From NCBI GenBank assembly GCA_026126305.1, contig JAHCJI010000001.1:434001-498000 (forward strand): 64,000 nucleotides of DNA, given 5' to 3'. Shown piece by piece: positions 50,462 through 61,018 of this stretch (position 1 is its first letter; every line of letters begins with the position of its first letter). Made by a program: the position numbers and the translations under genes. The notes beneath the pieces were generated by a model. That model was not told the DNA's origin. It made no database searches and saw nothing but the letters and a program-made list of their open reading frames with translations. This stretch comes from Phycisphaeraceae bacterium (GTDB lineage Bacteria; Planctomycetota; Phycisphaerae; Phycisphaerales; UBA1924).

Positions 50462-52216
50462 ATGGTGGCGTCGTTCGTGTTCGGGCTGCTGGGGGGCCTG
50501 GGCGTCTTCCTGCTGGGCATGTTGCTGCTGACCGATGGGCTCAAGGCCCTGGCCGGTTCGGCTATGCGCCGGGTGCTGCGGCGGTGGGTCCGCGGGCGGC
50601 TGTCGGGCCTGGGCTGGGGGGCGCTGGCCACGGCCCTGGTGCAGTCTTCGAGCGCGACGACGCTGGCGACCATCGGCCTGGTCAGCGCGGGGCTGCTCAC
50701 CTTCACCCAGAGCCTGGGCGTCATCATGGGGGCCAACCTGGGCACCACCAGCACGGGCTGGATCGTCTCGCAACTGGGCTTTAAGGTCTCGCTGGGCACG
50801 ATCGCGCCGGTGATCGTCTTCGTCGGCGTGCTGGCGCGGCTGGTGGCCCGGGGCCGGTGGGCCTGGTTCGCGCACGTGGGCGCGGCGCTGGCGGGCTTTG
50901 GCCTGTTGTTCCTGGGCATCGACCTGCTCCAGGACGGCATGGCGGGCCTGGCCGAGCGCCTGGCGGGGTCCGATGGGACCGTCCACGCCCTGCCGGCGTT
51001 CCTGCGCGGGGGCACGTTCATCGGGCAACTGGCGCTGGTGGGCGTGGGGGCGGTCATGACGCTGGTCATGATGTCCTCGAGCGCGGCGATGGCGGCGACC
51101 CTGGCCGCCGTGGCCAGCGGGGCCATCGACGTGCCCACCGCCGCGGCCCTGATCGTGGGCCAGAACATCGGCACCAGCCCCAAGGCCATCGCCGCCAGCA
51201 TCGGGGCCGGGGCGGCGGCCAAGCGGACGGCCCTGGCCCACCTGCTGTTCAACGTGGTGGCCGGCGCGCTGGCGCTGCTGCTGCTGGGCCCGTTGCTGTG
51301 GCTGTGCCAGTGGCTGGGCGACGCCGTGGGCGCGGGCGATGGGCCCACGGTGCTGGCGGCCTTCCACACCCTGGTCAACGCCCTGGGCGTGGCGGTGCTG
51401 CTGCCCCTGGCCGGGCCCTATGCCCGCTTGGTGGAAAGGCTGCTGCCCGACCGGGGCCCGCCGGCCACGCGGTACCTCTCGCCGGCGGTGGCCCAGGTGG
51501 GCCCGGTGGCCCTGGAGGCGGCCCGGCGGGGGCTGGTGCTGGTGCTGGCCGACGCCATGGATGTAGCCCTGTCGCAACTGGACCGGGCCGGGCAGGCCCC
51601 GGGCGCGCGCGTACGCCACCTGGCCGGCCGGGCCGAGGGCGGGCACGGGCGCCTGCGCAGCGACGGGCCACGGGCCGTGGCCACGGTGCGGGCCTTCGTC
51701 CACGACCTGGGCAAGGCCGAGCAGGGCGGCGCGGAGATCGCCCGGCAGGTCGCGTTGCTGCACGCGGCCGACCACCTGGACGACGCGCTGGCCGGGTTGG
51801 AACGCCTGGATCCGGGCCCGCTGGGCGAGGGCGCCTCGACGGCGGCCAAGGTGCTGGCCCGCGCCCTGACTCGGGCGTTGGCCCCGCAAGACCAGCCGGA
51901 GAACCAGCCGGAAGACCAGCCCGACATGGCCCGCGCCGCCGAAGCGCTGCGGCCCGCGGCTCAGGAACTGGCCGAGGCCCACCGCCTGGGCCGCCGGCGG
52001 GCGCTGGCGCTGACGGCGCGTGGCCGGCTGTCGCCCGACGAGGCGGTCACGCGGATCGACGCCCTGGCAGCATTGGACGACCTGGCCCGCAATCTGGCCC
52101 GCGCGGCCCACTACCTGACCGACCCGCCCCCGCCCCTGGACGCCGCCACGCTGGACGCCGCCGCGGCGGGCGAGGCATCAACCGTGGAGACGCTGCAAAG
52201 CGAACGCCCGGCCTGA
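50462..52216 (+). CDS. Na/Pi-cotransporter family protein with PhoU-like tail
   Basis: A 584-residue protein. Two inverted-repeat halves each carry the signature: ALVQSSSATTLATIGLVSAG and LVMMSSSAAMAATLAAVASG, as in NptA/SLC34-type sodium-phosphate symporters. GANLGTTSTGWI and GQNIGTSPKAIAASIG are the matching second motifs. The C-terminal 240 residues are helical and PhoU-like, as is usual in the bacterial subfamily. It is expected to move phosphate with sodium across the inner membrane. Some members act in other roles, so the substrate is inferred. Confidence 0.92.
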   Translation: MVASFVFGLLGGLGVFLLGMLLLTDGLKALAGSAMRRVLRRWVRGRLSGLGWGALATALVQSSSATTLATIGLVSAGLLTFTQSLGVIMGANLGTTSTGWIVSQLGFKVSLGTIAPVIVFVGVLARLVARGRWAWFAHVGAALAGFGLLFLGIDLLQDGMAGLAERLAGSDGTVHALPAFLRGGTFIGQLALVGVGAVMTLVMMSSSAAMAATLAAVASGAIDVPTAAALIVGQNIGTSPKAIAASIGAGAAAKRTALAHLLFNVVAGALALLLLGPLLWLCQWLGDAVGAGDGPTVLAAFHTLVNALGVAVLLPLAGPYARLVERLLPDRGPPATRYLSPAVAQVGPVALEAARRGLVLVLADAMDVALSQLDRAGQAPGARVRHLAGRAEGGHGRLRSDGPRAVATVRAFVHDLGKAEQGGAEIARQVALLHAADHLDDALAGLERLDPGPLGEGASTAAKVLARALTRALAPQDQPENQPEDQPDMARAAEALRPAAQELAEAHRLGRRRALALTARGRLSPDEAVTRIDALAALDDLARNLARAAHYLTDPPPPLDAATLDAAAAGEASTVETLQSERPA

Positions 52217-52275
52217 CCCGGGCAGTTCGTGCCGTGGGCCCGCCGGGCGCTTGTGTTTGTGCTTGTCGGGCTTGC

Positions 52276-52995
52276 TCAGCCGCTGCTGGCCGCGCCGCTG
52301 GTGGTGGTCTCGGCCGGTGGCACGTAGGGCTGGATGGCCAGGATGCGCTCGATGGCCTCTTCGAGCTTGAGGGCGTCGATGCCCGCGGCCCGGATGATGC
52401 CGTCGCGGTCGACGATGACGTAGTAGGGCCAAAACTGCACGCCGTAGGCGTTGCGGGACTTGTCGTCGATGTCGACGGCGGTGGCGAAGAGCCCGCCGTG
52501 CTTCTCGGCAGTCTCCATCATGGTCTGGCTGCCTCTGGTGTTGCAGATGCCCACGAGGCGGACCTTCTGGCTTGCGTACTTGCGGGCCAGTTCGGTGTTC
52601 TTGGGCATGGCGGCGCGGCAAGGCCCGCACCAGGTGCCCCAGAAGTCGATGACGACGATCTCGCCGCGCATCGATTCGAGCGTGCCGCCCTTGAGGTCCT
52701 TGTCGAGGCTCTTCCACTCGCCCACGGTGAACTCGGGTGCCCGCTTGCCCACCTGGCTCTGGATCTTCTCCCAGCGACTGTCATTGGCCTCGTTGCTGGC
52801 CGCGACATAGGTCAGGTCGCGGGTAAAGAACGTCTCGATCGTGTACTTCTGTTGCGTTTGGGCCTTGGGCTGGTTCTGCTGGCCTTGGTCGTTGTTGACC
52901 AGGGCAACGGATGTCGCCGCCACGGCACCGACGATGGCGAGCATCGCCGTGGCCTTGGATCCCCAGGAACTTCCGCACAGGTATTTGCACGCCAT
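52276..52995 (-). CDS. Membrane-anchored TlpA-like thioredoxin
   Basis: A 239-residue protein. A membrane anchor (AMLAIVGAVAATSVALV, about 17-33) is followed by a Gln-rich linker and a TlpA/AhpC-TSA fold domain. The redox site is FWGTWCGPCRAAMPKN with Cys123 and Cys126. GKRAPEFTVGEWKSLDKDLKG and VQFWPYYVIVDRDGIIRAAG are typical TlpA strands. The domain probably faces the periplasm and reduces disulfides (for example in cytochrome c maturation). The ribosome site GGAGG precedes ATG 52995. Confidence 0.9.
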   Translation of the reverse strand: MACKYLCGSSWGSKATAMLAIVGAVAATSVALVNNDQGQQNQPKAQTQQKYTIETFFTRDLTYVAASNEANDSRWEKIQSQVGKRAPEFTVGEWKSLDKDLKGGTLESMRGEIVVIDFWGTWCGPCRAAMPKNTELARKYASQKVRLVGICNTRGSQTMMETAEKHGGLFATAVDIDDKSRNAYGVQFWPYYVIVDRDGIIRAAGIDALKLEEAIERILAIQPYVPPAETTTSGAASSG

Positions 52996-53112
52996 CTGTT
53001 TGACCTCCGAACGTGTTGGTTTCGGCCCGCCCACGATGGGCTTGGCCGGTCTTGTGATTGAGGAGTATCGGACAGGTACGGTCCTGTCAACGACCGTGCC
53101 GCAATTCTTGTT

Positions 53113-53131
53113 CCCCGGGCAGCGGCCCGGG
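53113..53131. repeat. CCCGGGC palindrome (REP-like)
   Basis: CCCCGGGCAGCGGCCCGGG lies just before the HMG-CoA lyase start. It matches the palindromes at 10471-10537 and 12320-12338 in its core and may form a hairpin near the ribosome-binding region. Confidence 0.5.
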
Positions 53132-53136
53132 TTACG

Positions 53137-54083
<947 letters not shown>

Positions 54084-54087
<4 letters not shown>

Positions 54088-54797
54088 TCGCGCGGGAGCG
54101 ACTGGGCGATATCGAGCGACTGGTGCTCTCGCGGCCCGAGCGTCGCAATGCGTTGACCCCGGCGATGTTCGAGGATCTCGCGGGGCACGTCGAGCGAGCC
54201 GGCGATGCCCGGGTACTGCTGCTGCTGGGCGAGGGGACGGTGTTCTGCGCGGGCTTCGACCTGGACCTGTGCGTGGGCGAAGCGGGCGACGGCAACCTGC
54301 GAGCGTTGCTCGAGGGCCTCTCGCGTTGCATCGCCGCCCTTCGTGCCCTGCCCTGCCCGGTGGTCGTGGGCGTGCAAGGGGCGGCCATCGCCGGCGGGTG
54401 CGCGCTGCTGGGCGGGGGCGACGTCGTCGTCGCGCACCCCGAGGCGAAACTCGGCTACCCCGTGACAAGGCTGGGCATCTCGCCCGCGGTCAGCGCGCCG
54501 TTCATGGGCATCGCGCCGGGGCAGGCACGCCGGCTCATGCTCGACCCCGGACTCATTGATGGCCATCGCGCGCACGCGATGGGCTTGGTCCACGAACTGC
54601 ACGACGAGCCAGCCGCCCGGGCGATGGAACTGGCCGAAGAGTTGGCCGCCAAGCCCCCGCACGCGCTGGCGGCGACGAAGCGGTGGCTCAACGAGCTCTC
54701 GCCCGCCAACGCCGGGCAGGGGCTCGATGTTTCCCTTTCCCTGGTTGGCAGCGACGAATCGCGGCGCCTGCTGGCGGCCGCCTTGCAAAAGAAGTGA
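54084..54797 (+). CDS. Enoyl-CoA hydratase/isomerase (crotonase)
   Basis: A 237-residue crotonase. LSRPERRNALTPAMFEDL and LLLGEGTVFCAGFDLDLCVGE form the acyl-CoA pocket. VQGAAIAGGCALLGGGDVVVA is the oxyanion-hole segment, and KLGYPVTRLGISPAVSAPF the active-site helix. The Glu pair of classical hydratases is not obvious, so hydratase or isomerase activity cannot be fixed. ATG 54084 overlaps the HMG-CoA lyase stop (ATGA). With its neighbours it suggests a branched-chain acyl-CoA pathway. Confidence 0.88.
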
Positions 54798-54799
54798 CC

Positions 54800-55555
54800 A
54801 TGACCGACCTTGCCACGCTCGACATCGCCGGCCCCATCGCCACACTCACGATGAACCGCCCCGAGGCGCGCAACGCGATGTCGTTGCCGTTGCTCGATGG
54901 GTTGCACGCTCGGCTCGACGAGCTGCCGACCACAGTTCATGAGGGTCCGCACGTGCTGGTGCTGGCCGGGGCGGGCAAGAGCTTCTGCGCGGGCATGGAC
55001 CTCAAGAGCGTCTTGGGCGACGAGGCCGCACCGCCAAAGCTCCTCCACAGCATCGCAAACCTCACCACGCGCCTGCGCAACCTGCCGATGGTCGTGGTCG
55101 CCAAGGTCAACGGCGCGGCCATCGGCGGCGGCTGCGGGCTCGCGTGCGCGTGCGACATCGTGCTCAGCCACGCCGACGCGAAGCTGGGCTTTCCCGAGGT
55201 CGATCTGGGCGTGTGCCCCGCCGTCGTCGCGCCGCTGCTGGTGCGCAAGATCGGGGCGGGCAGGGCCCGGGCCATCCTGTTGCGAGGCGGGCTGATGACC
55301 GGCACGGCCGCGCACGAGGTGGGCATCGCCGACGATCTGGCCGACACGCGCGAGGGCCTCGACGCGCTGTGCGAAGCGGTGGCCCATCGCCTGGCCGCCG
55401 GCGGCGCGAGCGCCATCGCCGCGACGAAGCAACTGCTCACCGAACTGGACGGCTCGGGCGACGCCGCGCTGGCCAAACGGGGCGCCGACCTGAGCGCCGC
55501 CGTGCTCGCCACGCCCGAGGCCCGCGAGCGGCTTGCGGCGAAGTTTGCGGGTTGA
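54800..55555 (+). CDS. Enoyl-CoA hydratase, methylglutaconyl-CoA hydratase candidate
   Basis: A 251-residue crotonase two bases after the previous one. MNRPEARNAMSLPLLDGL, LAGAGKSFCAGMDLKSVLG, VNGAAIGGGCGLACACDIVLSHADAKLGFPEVDLGVCPAVVAPLLVRKIG are all typical. The FPEVxLGxxPA segment carries the Glu expected in hydratases. Beside HMG-CoA lyase it best fits methylglutaconyl-CoA hydratase (LiuC-like) of leucine breakdown; isovaleryl-CoA dehydrogenase and the carboxylase are not in the window. Its stop directly abuts the stop of convergent acnA. Confidence 0.9.
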   Translation: MTDLATLDIAGPIATLTMNRPEARNAMSLPLLDGLHARLDELPTTVHEGPHVLVLAGAGKSFCAGMDLKSVLGDEAAPPKLLHSIANLTTRLRNLPMVVVAKVNGAAIGGGCGLACACDIVLSHADAKLGFPEVDLGVCPAVVAPLLVRKIGAGRARAILLRGGLMTGTAAHEVGIADDLADTREGLDALCEAVAHRLAAGGASAIAATKQLLTELDGSGDAALAKRGADLSAAVLATPEARERLAAKFAG

Positions 55556-58405
55556 TCACACCATCTGCCGCGCCTCGTTCAGCTTCTTGCGGATCACCGT
55601 GTGCAGGATCCCGCCGTTGCGGTAGTACTCGATCTCGATGGGGGTGTCGATCCGGCTCTTGCACACGAACTCGATCGTCTTGCCGTCGGGCGTGGTCGCC
55701 CGCACGGGAACGTCGCAGCCGGGCTCGATGGGGTCGGGCAGCGTGATGTCGAAGGCCTCGTCGCCCCGCAGGCCCAGGCTCTGGGCGGTCTGCCCATCCT
55801 TATAAACCAGCGGCAGCACGCCCATGAACACGAGATTGCTGCGGTGGATGCGCTCGAAGCTCTCGGCGATCACCGCCCGCACGCCCAGCAGCATCGCGCC
55901 CTTGGCCGCCCAGTCGCGGCTGCTGCCCATGCCGTAGTCCTTGCCCGCCAGCACCACCAGGGGCGTGCCCTGCTTCTTATAATCCATGGCGGCGTCGTAG
56001 ATGTACTCGATGGGCGCACTGGACAGGTCCTTGCCCTTGGTGAAGTTGCGCGTCCACCCGCCCTCGCGGACCTTCCCATTCTCGGCGGCGATCCTGTTCT
56101 TCACCCGCACGTTGGCGAACGTGCCGCGGGTCATCACGCGGTCGTTTCCGCGGCGGCTGCCGAAGCTGTTGAAGTCCTTCTTCTCCACGCCGTGGGCCAG
56201 CAGGTACTGGCCCGCGGGGGTTTCGGGCTCGATGCGGCCGGCGGGCGAGATGTGGTCGGTGGTCACGCTGTCGCCCACCATGACCAGGCACCGCGCGCCC
56301 TCGATGTTCTTAAAGCCCGGCGCTTCCTCGGCCATGCCGTCGAAGAACGGCGGGTTCTGGATGTACGTGCTGGCCTCGTCCCAGGGGTACAGGTCGCTCT
56401 TGGAGACGGGCACCTTGTTCCAGGTTTCATTGCCCGTGAAGACGTCGCCGTAGCGGCGCTCGAACTGCCCGCGGTCGATGCACGAAGCAACCAGCGTGTT
56501 GACCTCTTCCTGCGTGGGCCAGATGTCCTTGAGGTACACCTCCTTGCCGTCGGCCGTGGTGGCCAGCGGCTCGTTTGCCACGTCGATGTCCACGCGGCCC
56601 GCGATGGCGTAGGCCACCACCAACGGCGGGCTGGCCAGGAAGTTGGCCTTCACCTTCGGGTGTACGCGGCCCTCGAAGTTGCGATTGCCGCTGAGCACGC
56701 TGGCGACGATCAGGTCGCCGCGTTGGATGCCCTCTTCGATCTCGGGCGGCAGGGGCCCGCTGTTGCCGATGCACGTCGTGCAGCCGTAGCCCACGGTGGC
56801 AAAGCCCAGGGCTTCGAGGTCTTCGGTCAGGCCCGCCTTGTCGTAATACTCGGTCACCACCTTGCTGCCCGGCGCCAGGCTGGTCTTGACCCAGGGCTTG
56901 CGCGTCAGGCCCAGGGCCCGGGCCTTGCGCGCCACCAGCCCCGCGGCCACCATCACGTCGGGGTTGCTCGTGTTCGTGCAACTGGTGATGGCCGCGATCA
57001 CAACGCTGCCATGGTGCAGGCGAACCTTCTGCCCCACGCGCGGCGGGTGGCTAGCTTCGCCCAGCGTCACCACCACGCCGTGCTCGTCGCAGTTCTCCTG
57101 CTCGGCCGCGTCCGGATTGACCGCCGAATACTCGGCTTGCCCGCCCTCGCCCGCCCAGCGGTTGAGGTTCACGCTCTGGCTTGGCGCCTTCTTGCCGAAA
57201 GAGTCCACCAGTTCCTTGGCCCACTGGGCGTGCATCTCACGCAGGTTCACGCGGTCTTGCGGGCGCTTGGGGCCCGCCAGCGAGGGCTGCACGGTCGAGA
57301 GGTCCAGCTCGAGCACGGCGCTGAACTTCGGGTCTGGCCGGCCCTCGTCCCACCACAGCATGTTCGCCTTCGCGTACGCCTCGGCCAGCTCGATCTCCGC
57401 CTCGCTGCGGTTGCTCAGGCGCAGGTAGTCGATGGTCTTGGTGTCGATGGGGAAGAAGCCGCAGGTGGCGCCATACTCGGGCGCCATGTTGGCGATGGTC
57501 GCGCGGTCGGGCACGCTCAGCGCCGCCATGCCCGGGCCAAAGAACTCCACGAACTTCTCGACCACGCCGAACTCACGCAGCATCTGCGTGACCGTCAGTA
57601 CCAGGTCGGTGGCCGTGACACCCTGGGCCAGCTTGCCCTTGAGCTTGAAGCCCACCACCTCAGGCGTCAGCATGTACACCGGCTGGCCCAGCATGACCGC
57701 CTCGGCCTCGATGCCGCCCACGCCCCAGCCCAGCACGCCCAGGGCGTTGATCATGGTCGTGTGGCTGTCGGTGCCCACGAGGCTGTCGGGGTAGACCTGG
57801 GTTTCACCATCAACCTTCCGCGTCAGGCAGCCTCGGGCGAGGTACTCCAGGTTCACCTGGTGCACGATGCCCGTGGCCGGGGGCACGCAGCGGAAGTTGC
57901 TCAGGCTCTGCTGGCCCCACTTCAAGAACTTGTACCGCTCGTTATTGCGCTCGAACTCGTGCTGGGCGTTGATGGTCAGCGCCACCCGCGTGGCAAAGTC
58001 GTCCACCTGCACCGAGTGGTCGATGACCAGGTCGCACGCCACGTCGGGGTTGATCATCGACGGGTCGCCGCCCAGCCGCTTCATCGCGTCGCGCATGGCC
58101 GCCAGGTCCACCACGCAGGGCACGCCGGTGAAGTCCTGGAGCACCACGCGGCCCGGCGAGAAGGGCATCTCCACCTTGTTCACGTCGGTGGCGTTCCAGT
58201 TCGCCAGCCCCGCCACGTCGTCCTGGGTCACGGTGAACCCGTCGACGTTCCGCAGCATGGCCTCCAGCAGCACCCGGATGCTGTACGGCAGGCGGGCCAC
58301 GTCGCCCACCTTCTGGTCGGCCAGGGCCTGGAGGGCGTAGTAGGTATATTCCCCGCTGCTGGTGGTCAGGGTGCGGCGGCTGTTGAAGGCGTTGCTGGGG
58401 GCCAT
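55556..58405 (-). CDS. acnA: Aconitate hydratase A
   Basis: A 949-residue aconitase of the AcnA/IRP1 type converting citrate to isocitrate. The Fe-S ligands lie in [15 protein letters not shown] and [40 protein letters not shown] and the swivel-domain [16 protein letters not shown] (active-site Ser/Arg) are diagnostic. Length is slightly above the usual 890-910. ATG 58405 lies 127 bases downstream of a LysR gene on the same strand; a LysR-box dyad in the gap suggests regulation by that protein. Confidence 0.97.
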   Translation of the reverse strand: MAPSNAFNSRRTLTTSSGEYTYYALQALADQKVGDVARLPYSIRVLLEAMLRNVDGFTVTQDDVAGLANWNATDVNKVEMPFSPGRVVLQDFTGVPCVVDLAAMRDAMKRLGGDPSMINPDVACDLVIDHSVQVDDFATRVALTINAQHEFERNNERYKFLKWGQQSLSNFRCVPPATGIVHQVNLEYLARGCLTRKVDGETQVYPDSLVGTDSHTTMINALGVLGWGVGGIEAEAVMLGQPVYMLTPEVVGFKLKGKLAQGVTATDLVLTVTQMLREFGVVEKFVEFFGPGMAALSVPDRATIANMAPEYGATCGFFPIDTKTIDYLRLSNRSEAEIELAEAYAKANMLWWDEGRPDPKFSAVLELDLSTVQPSLAGPKRPQDRVNLREMHAQWAKELVDSFGKKAPSQSVNLNRWAGEGGQAEYSAVNPDAAEQENCDEHGVVVTLGEASHPPRVGQKVRLHHGSVVIAAITSCTNTSNPDVMVAAGLVARKARALGLTRKPWVKTSLAPGSKVVTEYYDKAGLTEDLEALGFATVGYGCTTCIGNSGPLPPEIEEGIQRGDLIVASVLSGNRNFEGRVHPKVKANFLASPPLVVAYAIAGRVDIDVANEPLATTADGKEVYLKDIWPTQEEVNTLVASCIDRGQFERRYGDVFTGNETWNKVPVSKSDLYPWDEASTYIQNPPFFDGMAEEAPGFKNIEGARCLVMVGDSVTTDHISPAGRIEPETPAGQYLLAHGVEKKDFNSFGSRRGNDRVMTRGTFANVRVKNRIAAENGKVREGGWTRNFTKGKDLSSAPIEYIYDAAMDYKKQGTPLVVLAGKDYGMGSSRDWAAKGAMLLGVRAVIAESFERIHRSNLVFMGVLPLVYKDGQTAQSLGLRGDEAFDITLPDPIEPGCDVPVRATTPDGKTIEFVCKSRIDTPIEIEYYRNGGILHTVIRKKLNEARQMV

Positions 58406-58499
58406 GGCGAAAACTCCTGTCTGGCGCGTGCGAGAGGCTTTCCAGGGTAGTATCGACGGCCCAGACCTATCGGTCCAATGCGTATCGCGTACAGGTTCA

Positions 58500-58514
58500 A
58501 TAGAATTCTGCTAT
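58500..58514. promoter_or_regulatory. LysR-type box (ATAG-N7-CTAT)
   Basis: ATAGAATTCTGCTAT contains the T-N11-A dyad of LysR-family operators. It matches the ATAG-N7-CTAT element known for OxyR-like regulators. It lies 95 bases upstream of the acnA start and 18 bases past the lysR stop. Confidence 0.55.
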
Positions 58515-58531
58515 ACCTGACGCCCCGCCAT

Positions 58532-59416
58532 CTATAAGACCGCGGCCATGGCCCTCGTCAAATCCTGCTCGAACGCCCCGGCCGCCGGCGCGGGGCTGCG
58601 GTCCCTCCGCCTGACAAGCGCCAGCCCTCGCACCAGCCGACCATCGCGGCAGGCCAGGCCCGTGCCCTCGCCCAGCGCCATGCGGCTGACGAACCCCACC
58701 CCCACCCCCGCTCGCACCATGCGGGCGATGCCCTCGATCGACCGCAACTCGACCACCACCTCGAGCATCACGCCGTGGGCCGCGGCCGCCTGATCGATCA
58801 CCGCGCGCACGCTGCTGCCGGCCTCGAAGCCCACCACCGCCTCGCCCACCAAATCCTGCCACGCGAAATCCGCCCGACCCGCGAGCGCGTGGCCCGGCGG
58901 GGCGATCAGGCGCAACTCGTCCTGCGCCCGCGCCACCGTCATCAGCTCGTTGCTCCCGGGGATGTTCACCGGCAGGGTGACCACGCCCAGGTCCAGCTCG
59001 CCCTTGAGCAGCGCCTCGGCGACCTGGCTGCTGCCTGCCTCGCGCACACTGACGCGAAGATCCGCGTAGCGCTGGCGGAACCGCTGCACCACGCCCGGCA
59101 AGAGGTACGTCACCACCGTCGCCCCCGCGCCGACGCGGACCGTGCCCGCCTCGAGCCCCGCCAGCGCCCGCACGGCCCGCACGCCCGCGTCGACGCTGCG
59201 CACCGCCGGGTCGGTGTGCTCGAGCAAAACCAGGCACGCCTCGGTGGGCGTCAGCCCCCGCCCGGTGCGGCTGAAGAGGTCGACCCCCAGTTCCTCTTCC
59301 ATCTTGCGCACCGCCGCCGACAGCGTGGGCTGGCTGAGCCCCAGCCGCTGGGCGGCCACGGTCATGGTGCCCGCGTCGGCGATGGCGCGCAGGTATCGCA
59401 GGGGGGTGAGTTCCAT
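58532..59416 (-). CDS. LysR-family transcriptional regulator
   Basis: A 294-residue regulator. The winged HTH is LRYLRAIADAGTMTVAAQRLGLSQPTLSAAVRKMEEELGVDLFSR (6-50). The effector domain begins VRVGAGATVVTYLLPGVVQRFRQRYADLRV and continues LLKGELDLGVVTLP. No Cys pair like that of OxyR is evident; only one or two Cys are present. ATG 59416 opens the HTH. It lies upstream of acnA on the same strand with 126 bases between, and is probably its regulator rather than part of a divergent pair. Effector unknown. Confidence 0.92.
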   Translation of the reverse strand: MELTPLRYLRAIADAGTMTVAAQRLGLSQPTLSAAVRKMEEELGVDLFSRTGRGLTPTEACLVLLEHTDPAVRSVDAGVRAVRALAGLEAGTVRVGAGATVVTYLLPGVVQRFRQRYADLRVSVREAGSSQVAEALLKGELDLGVVTLPVNIPGSNELMTVARAQDELRLIAPPGHALAGRADFAWQDLVGEAVVGFEAGSSVRAVIDQAAAAHGVMLEVVVELRSIEGIARMVRAGVGVGFVSRMALGEGTGLACRDGRLVRGLALVRRRDRSPAPAAGAFEQDLTRAMAAVL

Positions 59417-59542
59417 GGGCGATGATTGGCGGGGGAGGCATGGAAGGTCGGGCATCGCGCCATGCCCAGAAGCAGACCCCGCTCGAGCGCGCTCCGCCGG
59501 GGCCATTGGTCCTGCCGTGCGGGCTGGCCGGGGCGGGCGTGT

Positions 59543-60871
59543 TCAGTCTTCGGCCTTTTCCCCGCCATCGGCCATCTTCACCAGGCGCGGGTCGAAGCGG
59601 GCGATGGGGGCGACCAGGTCCTCTTGCCTCTTCATCACCTGCCGGATGTCCTTGTACACGCGCGGGTTCTCGTCGATGCCCGCGCTCAGCAGCGTGACGC
59701 CCGCGGCCCGCAGGTCTTCCTTCACGTGGGCCCAGCGGAAGGTGTTTTTGGCCTGGGTGCGGCTCATGACGCGGCCCGCGCCGTGGGCGGCCGAGGCCAG
59801 CGATCGCTCGGCCGCCTCTCCGCCCAGCCCGCGCACGACGTAGCCGGGGTGGGCCATCGAGCCGGGGATGACGCCCAGCACGCCCTCGCCCGCGGGGGTA
59901 GCTCCCTTGCGATGGACGACGACCTCGCGCCGCTGGCGCGTGCCGTCGGGCAGCGTGACGGCGTGGGCCTCCTTCCACGCGAAGTTGTGGTGGTTCTCCA
60001 CGCCCGCGATGACGCGGGCGCCCAGGTGCCTGGCGATCCAGTGGTGGATGCACCAGTGGTTGGCGGCGGCGTAGCGGCCCATGAGGTTCATGGCTTCCCA
60101 GTACTCGCGCCCGGGCTGGCTGTCCAGGTCGAGCCAGGCCAGGTGCTTCATCTGCTTCTCGAGGTCCGGGCGCAATTGCATCGCCAGCTTGCTGTAGTGG
60201 TCGCACACGGCTGCACCCGTGCCGCGGCTGCCCGAGTGGCTCAGCAGCGCGAGGTACGTGCCCGGCGGCAGGTCGAAAGCGTGCCCGGCATCGGCGGGCC
60301 TGTCCTTCGGCACGGTGCCCAGCGGCACTTCGGGCGCATGCGGCGCAAAAAGGTCGGCCCCCGCTTTGCCCACGGTCAGCACGCCGAACTCGACGAAGTG
60401 GTTGCCCGAGCCGCTGGTGCCAAGTTGGGCCCAGGCCTTGTCCTTGTTGTGCTGGGTGATCATCGTGACCGACCAGTCCTCGTCCATGACCGGGTGCTCG
60501 CGGCGGGGCGTGCGGTCGCCGCGCTTGCCGAACTCGGCTCCGACGCCGAAGCGCGTCTGGGCCTCGATGGCCCCGGCCAGCCGATCGCGTCCCGAGTCGT
60601 GGTCGAGCTCGCCGGCGGGGATGTCCAGCACGGAGAGCTTCACGCGGCAGGCGATATCGACCCCCACGGCGTAGGGCACCACGGCGTTCTCGGTGGCCAG
60701 CACCCCGCCGATGGGCAGCCCATAGCCCACGTGCGCATCGGGCAAAAGGGCCCCGGCCCGGGCGATGGGCAGGCGGCAGGCGTTCAAGAGCTGGTCGAGG
60801 CTGGGGCGGTCGAAATCTTCGCCCACCTGTCCCCACAGGTGGTACGGCGCGGCGCGGTCCGAAGGGGTCAT
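59543..60871 (-). CDS. rtcB: RtcB RNA ligase
   Basis: A 442-residue GTP-dependent RNA ligase joining 3'-phosphate (or 2',3'-cyclic phosphate) and 5'-OH RNA ends. Metal ligands appear in VGVDIACRVKL (Cys), LGTSGSGNHFVEFG (Asn/His) and LSHSGSRGTG. The guanylated His is in SAAHGAGRVMSRTQA, and VENHHNFAW gives further His ligands. The shape PDAHVGYGLPIGGVLAT is diagnostic. ATG 60871 lies 50 bases from the divergent tRNA-Arg gene. Roles in tRNA repair or splicing are known for the family. Confidence 0.96.
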   Translation of the reverse strand: MTPSDRAAPYHLWGQVGEDFDRPSLDQLLNACRLPIARAGALLPDAHVGYGLPIGGVLATENAVVPYAVGVDIACRVKLSVLDIPAGELDHDSGRDRLAGAIEAQTRFGVGAEFGKRGDRTPRREHPVMDEDWSVTMITQHNKDKAWAQLGTSGSGNHFVEFGVLTVGKAGADLFAPHAPEVPLGTVPKDRPADAGHAFDLPPGTYLALLSHSGSRGTGAAVCDHYSKLAMQLRPDLEKQMKHLAWLDLDSQPGREYWEAMNLMGRYAAANHWCIHHWIARHLGARVIAGVENHHNFAWKEAHAVTLPDGTRQRREVVVHRKGATPAGEGVLGVIPGSMAHPGYVVRGLGGEAAERSLASAAHGAGRVMSRTQAKNTFRWAHVKEDLRAAGVTLLSAGIDENPRVYKDIRQVMKRQEDLVAPIARFDPRLVKMADGGEKAED

Positions 60872-60921
60872 GCGGAAGCATACCCGCCGAACCCGCGTAC
60901 CATAGCCAAACACAACGCCAA

Positions 60922-60997
<76 letters not shown>

Positions 60998-61018
60998 CTC
61001 GATGTCCCGGCCCGGCCG

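Noticed and set aside
55601..58450. 949-codon open frame opposite acnA
   Set aside because: It mirrors acnA codons (Val/Leu/Ala/His-rich) and has no motif; this is a GC-rich shadow frame.
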